From: Maribacter sp. 4G9
GTDB taxonomy: Bacteria > Bacteroidota > Bacteroidia > Flavobacteriales > Flavobacteriaceae
Assembly (NCBI RefSeq): GCF_002742265.1
Contig: NZ_MDGL01000045.1
Location: 41,658 to 105,657 of the forward strand
Length of the DNA: 64,000 nucleotides
Direction of reading: 5' to 3'
Shown: positions 61,744-64,000 of the stretch, one piece after another
Numbering within the stretch: the first letter of the stretch is position 1
How the letters are laid out: each line of letters opens with the position of its first letter
Position numbers and translations under genes: made by a program
The notes under the pieces: model-generated
The model's input: the letters and a program-made list of their open reading frames with translations, nothing else
The model's database searches: none
Told to the model about the DNA's origin: nothing

Positions 61744-62487
61744 ATGAAAAAAGTATTTTCAATCTTGTTAAGTGGAATAACCTTAGCTTCCTGTAATATG
61801 AGACAACCATTGGTAATTGGGCACAGGGGTGCCATGGGTCATGAAACCGAGAATACACTGGCTTCCGTTCAGAAGGCTATGGATTTGGGCGTTGATATGA
61901 TAGAAATAGATGTGTTTAAGATACAGAGCGGGGAAATTGTGGTTTTTCATGATGAAACTGTGGATGAATTGACCAACGGCCCCGGAAAGATCGAGGAGTA
62001 CAATATTTTCGACCTAAGCAAATTAATCGTAAATGGGGGACACAAGATTCCCATGTTGCAGGATGTCCTAAAATTAATTGACAATAAAGTTGCCTTGAAC
62101 ATCGAATTAAAAGGAGATAAAACCGCCGATAAGGTAAACTATATCATGAACTACTACATAGAAAAAAAGGGATGGTCTCCTGAGAATTTTATCATTTCCA
62201 GTTTTAAATGGGACGAGTTACGGGAAATGCGAAAACTGAACCCCACTGTTCAGATAGCGGTGTTAACCGAGGATAACCCTGTGGACGCCATTCCTGTGGC
62301 TAAGGAAGTGAACGCTGTGGCTATCAACCCTTATTATAAAAATCTGGATATGGAGTCTGCCAAAAAAATCAGGAAAGCAGGATTCAAAATAAATGTTTGG
62401 ACCGTAAATGAGGATTTTGATATTGATGCCATGAAAAAAATTGGTGTTGACGGTATCATTACCAATTATCCTGAAAGGGTACGGTAA
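61744..62487 (+). CDS. Glycerophosphodiester phosphodiesterase family lipoprotein
   Basis: A 247-residue GDPD enzyme with TIM-barrel motifs. The lipobox is in ITLASCNMRQ. The catalytic and metal residues are in IGHRGAMGHETENT (His, Arg, Glu), DMIEIDVFKIQSGEIVVFHDE (Glu, Asp, His) and NIELKGDK (Glu, Lys). It would hydrolyse glycerophosphodiesters to glycerol-3-phosphate and an alcohol in the periplasm. The length is near the family minimum. It has its own promoter word upstream, and its stop codon overlaps the next start by one base. Confidence 0.93.
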   Translation: MKKVFSILLSGITLASCNMRQPLVIGHRGAMGHETENTLASVQKAMDLGVDMIEIDVFKIQSGEIVVFHDETVDELTNGPGKIEEYNIFDLSKLIVNGGHKIPMLQDVLKLIDNKVALNIELKGDKTADKVNYIMNYYIEKKGWSPENFIISSFKWDELREMRKLNPTVQIAVLTEDNPVDAIPVAKEVNAVAINPYYKNLDMESAKKIRKAGFKINVWTVNEDFDIDAMKKIGVDGIITNYPERVR

Positions 62488-63758
62488 TGTTCGATGTGGT
62501 CATAGTTGGTGGCGGAGCGGCCGGTTTTTTTGCGGCCATCCATATCGCCGAGGCTAGACCCCAGTTGAAAATTGCCATCCTTGAACGGGGAAAGCAAGTT
62601 CTGACCAAGGTTAAGGTATCGGGGGGTGGAAGATGCAATGTTACCCATGCCGAGCTCAATCCAGCTGATCTTGTTTCCAATTATCCAAGAGGGGAAAAAG
62701 AGTTGTTAGGGCCTTTTCATACCTATGCCAGTGGAGATACCATCGGGTTTTTTGAAAAAAGGGGCATCGCATTAAAAATAGAGGAGGACGGCAGAATGTT
62801 TCCTACAACGGATTCCTCCCAGACCATTATCGATTGTTTTACATCCGAAGCAGATAGATTGGGCGTACATATCATTCGAATTTGTACCGTTACGGGATTT
62901 ATGAATATTTCTTCTGACGAAGGGGATCTATGGGAAATAAGCACTGCCAAAAAAACGTATAGATCCAAAAAGTTGTTGTTGACTACTGGAAGCAACCCCA
63001 AAATTTGGGATCTATTGAGCGGTTTGGGCCACACCATCGTTCCTCCGGTACCTTCGCTGTTTACCTTCAATATTCAGGACGAACGCATCAAAAATATACC
63101 GGGTATAAGTACACATGCCGAAGTTGCCGTTTTGGACAAAATAAAATCTCGAAGGAATAACGGTCGTGTGGGCCATAGCGAAATCCTGTCATCGGAAGGG
63201 CCGTTGTTGATTACCCATTGGGGAATGAGCGGCCCGGCCATTTTGAAGCTTTCGGCATGGGGCGCACGGATTTTGGCATCCTATGAGTATGAGTTCAGGA
63301 TTAAAGTGAACTGGGTGCCGGACTATCATGCCGACGGTCTCCTGGAATTATTTATGAAAGTGAAGCAGGTGGAGAAAAAGACCGTTATAAGAACCAAGGT
63401 TTTGGATATCCCAAAAAGATTATGGGCCAATTTGGTGCGGGCATCAGGTATCGATGATGCACTTACATGGCCAGAAGTAAGCAAAAACCAGTTACAGGAC
63501 TTAACGGCACAATTGACGGAAAGCCTGTTCTTCGTAAATGGGAAGAGTACTTTTAAGGAGGAATTTGTGACCGCAGGGGGCTTGGACTTAAAGGAGGTCA
63601 ATTTCAAAACCTTTGAAAGCAAAGTGCTCCCAAATGTTTATTTCGCTGGTGAAATATTAAACATTGATGCGATAACAGGGGGCTTTAATTTTCAAAATGC
63701 CTGGACGGGCGGTTTTTTGGCGGCTCAGGGAATCGTCAACAGTTTTGATCGAACGTAA
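62487..63758 (+). CDS. HI0933/BaiN-like FAD-dependent oxidoreductase
   Basis: A 423-residue flavoprotein of the HI0933 (YhiN/BaiN) family. The FAD-binding GGGAAGFFAAI lies at residues 8-18, followed by the family block VKVSGGGRCNVTHAE near residue 45. GPLLITHWGMSGPAIL and AGEILNIDAITGGFNFQNAWTGG near the C-terminus are also diagnostic. The physiological role of most members is not settled; BaiN reduces bile-acid intermediates but that role should not be transferred. The gene is translationally coupled to the GDPD gene and is followed 4 bp later by the remnant of a DUF1697 gene. Confidence 0.93.
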   Translation: MFDVVIVGGGAAGFFAAIHIAEARPQLKIAILERGKQVLTKVKVSGGGRCNVTHAELNPADLVSNYPRGEKELLGPFHTYASGDTIGFFEKRGIALKIEEDGRMFPTTDSSQTIIDCFTSEADRLGVHIIRICTVTGFMNISSDEGDLWEISTAKKTYRSKKLLLTTGSNPKIWDLLSGLGHTIVPPVPSLFTFNIQDERIKNIPGISTHAEVAVLDKIKSRRNNGRVGHSEILSSEGPLLITHWGMSGPAILKLSAWGARILASYEYEFRIKVNWVPDYHADGLLELFMKVKQVEKKTVIRTKVLDIPKRLWANLVRASGIDDALTWPEVSKNQLQDLTAQLTESLFFVNGKSTFKEEFVTAGGLDLKEVNFKTFESKVLPNVYFAGEILNIDAITGGFNFQNAWTGGFLAAQGIVNSFDRT

Positions 63759-63762
63759 AAGG

Positions 63763-63822
63763 ATGGGTAAAAAAATCGCATTTTTAAGGGGAATCAATGT
63801 GAGTGGGCAAAGAAAGGTGTAA
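63763..63822 (+). pseudogene. DUF1697 family gene, truncated by IS insertion after about 18 codons
   Basis: The 19 codons from ATG 63763 read MGKKIAFLRGINVSGQRKV and then TAA. The IAFLRGINVxGxxKV start is the hallmark of DUF1697 proteins, which are normally about 180 residues. The last codon and the TAA appear to come from the end of an IS element that begins near 63818. The gene was probably the third member of the GDPD-flavoprotein operon. Confidence 0.8.
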
Positions 63823-63843
63823 GCTTCCCCTAGATAGAACTGT

Positions 63844-64000
63844 TTATTTTTCTAAAACTTCATCAAAGTTATTGTTTTTAATTCCTTGAGCGGTACCGCT
63901 CAAGGAATTAAGCTCCAAATATTGCTTTGGGGACAGATATCCCAAGGCCTTATGTGGCCTATGATTGTTGTAATCCTCCATCCAAATCCTTGTCTGTTCC
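63844..64000 (-). CDS. IS3-family transposase OrfB, C-terminal fragment (cut by window)
   Basis: The last 52 residues of a transposase. RIWMEDYNNHRPHKALGYLS followed by PKQYLE is the signature of the C-terminal end of IS3-family OrfB (W-x-x-D-Y-N-x-x-R-P-H-x-x-L-G-x-x-S-P). The catalytic DDE residues lie upstream, outside the window. The segment ELNSLSGTAQGIKN after it is encoded by a perfect palindrome. Confidence 0.9.
   Translation of the reverse strand, partial: EQTRIWMEDYNNHRPHKALGYLSPKQYLELNSLSGTAQGIKNNNFDEVLEK
63878..63911. repeat. 34-bp perfect palindrome inside the transposase 3' end
   Basis: Each 17-base half (TTAATTCCTTGAGCGGT) is the exact reverse complement of the other; the centre is GGTACC. 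It lies inside the last 25 codons of the transposase, about 60 bp from the inferred IS tip. Confidence 0.95.

Larger units (their letters stand above)
63818..64000 (-). mobile_element. IS3-family insertion sequence, right end (partial)
   Basis: The window ends inside an insertion sequence. Its terminus is probably the TGTAAGCTTCCCC at 63818, where the DUF1697 frame is lost; TG at the tip is usual for IS3-family ends. The element's transposase is read on the minus strand, with its C-terminus toward this end. The other end and target duplication are outside the window. Confidence 0.75.

Overview
The window looks like chromosomal DNA of a marine-type member of the Flavobacteriaceae (Bacteroidota; Maribacter/Zobellia/Arenibacter-like is a guess, the family is firmer). 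The reasons are the AT-leaning composition, SusC/SusD proteins, many lipoproteins with a Cys lipobox, MacB-type 800-residue ABC permeases, few Shine-Dalgarno sequences, and several perfect matches to the Bacteroidota -7 promoter element TAnnTTTG. I saw no tRNA, rRNA, CRISPR array or replication origin.

Layout. 1-5.0 kb: two tandem MacB/FtsX permeases (the first cut by the window edge) and their ATPase. 5.0-6.7 kb: an amidase lipoprotein, convergent. 6.9-10.3 kb: an iron-sulfur/electron-transfer operon (Mrp, Nfu, ferredoxin-NADP reductase, 2Fe-2S ferredoxin) with a four-helix-bundle gene and flanking repeat arrays placed between the last two genes. 10.5-15.4 kb: an MsbA-like exporter and an adaptor-permease-ATPase efflux operon. 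15.6-17.7 kb: a penicillin-acylase-type lipoprotein. 17.8-19.8 kb: agmatine deiminase and N-carbamoylputrescine amidase. 20.6-24.7 kb: GntP transporter, RidA, D-threonine-aldolase-like enzyme and M19 dipeptidase. 24.8-30.1 kb: aquaporin, class V aminotransferase-like protein, acyltransferase, and an AraC-type regulator whose 5' end appears broken by an in-frame TGA, downstream of a metallophosphatase. 30.2-38.5 kb: a GAF protein, an HD-PycTM membrane protein, and a phosphatase / kinase-like / Omp85-barrel fusion. 38.5-39.9 kb: a vanadium-haloperoxidase/PAP2-like lipoprotein.

40.2-63.8 kb is a glycan-uptake locus. On the minus strand SusC and SusD are followed by a terminator and a new promoter, then three ~1,090-residue VCBS/ASPIC lipoproteins and a small lipoprotein. 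Divergently on the plus strand lie a LacI regulator, beta-phosphoglucomutase, a GH65 (probably maltose) phosphorylase and a cytoplasmic GH13 enzyme, followed by a GDPD lipoprotein and an HI0933-type flavoprotein. A LacI-type palindrome lies in the divergent intergenic region. The inferred job is uptake of an alpha-glucan or malto-oligosaccharide, cleavage in the cytoplasm by GH13, phosphorolysis by GH65 to glucose plus beta-glucose-1-phosphate, and conversion to glucose-6-phosphate.

The right edge holds a DUF1697 gene cut after about 18 codons by an IS3-family element, whose transposase end carries a 34-bp perfect palindrome. Most worth a second look are the phosphatase/kinase-like/Omp85 fusion, the orphan HD-PycTM protein, the SusCD plus VCBS trio, the repeat-bracketed four-helix-bundle gene, and the AraC nonsense codon.
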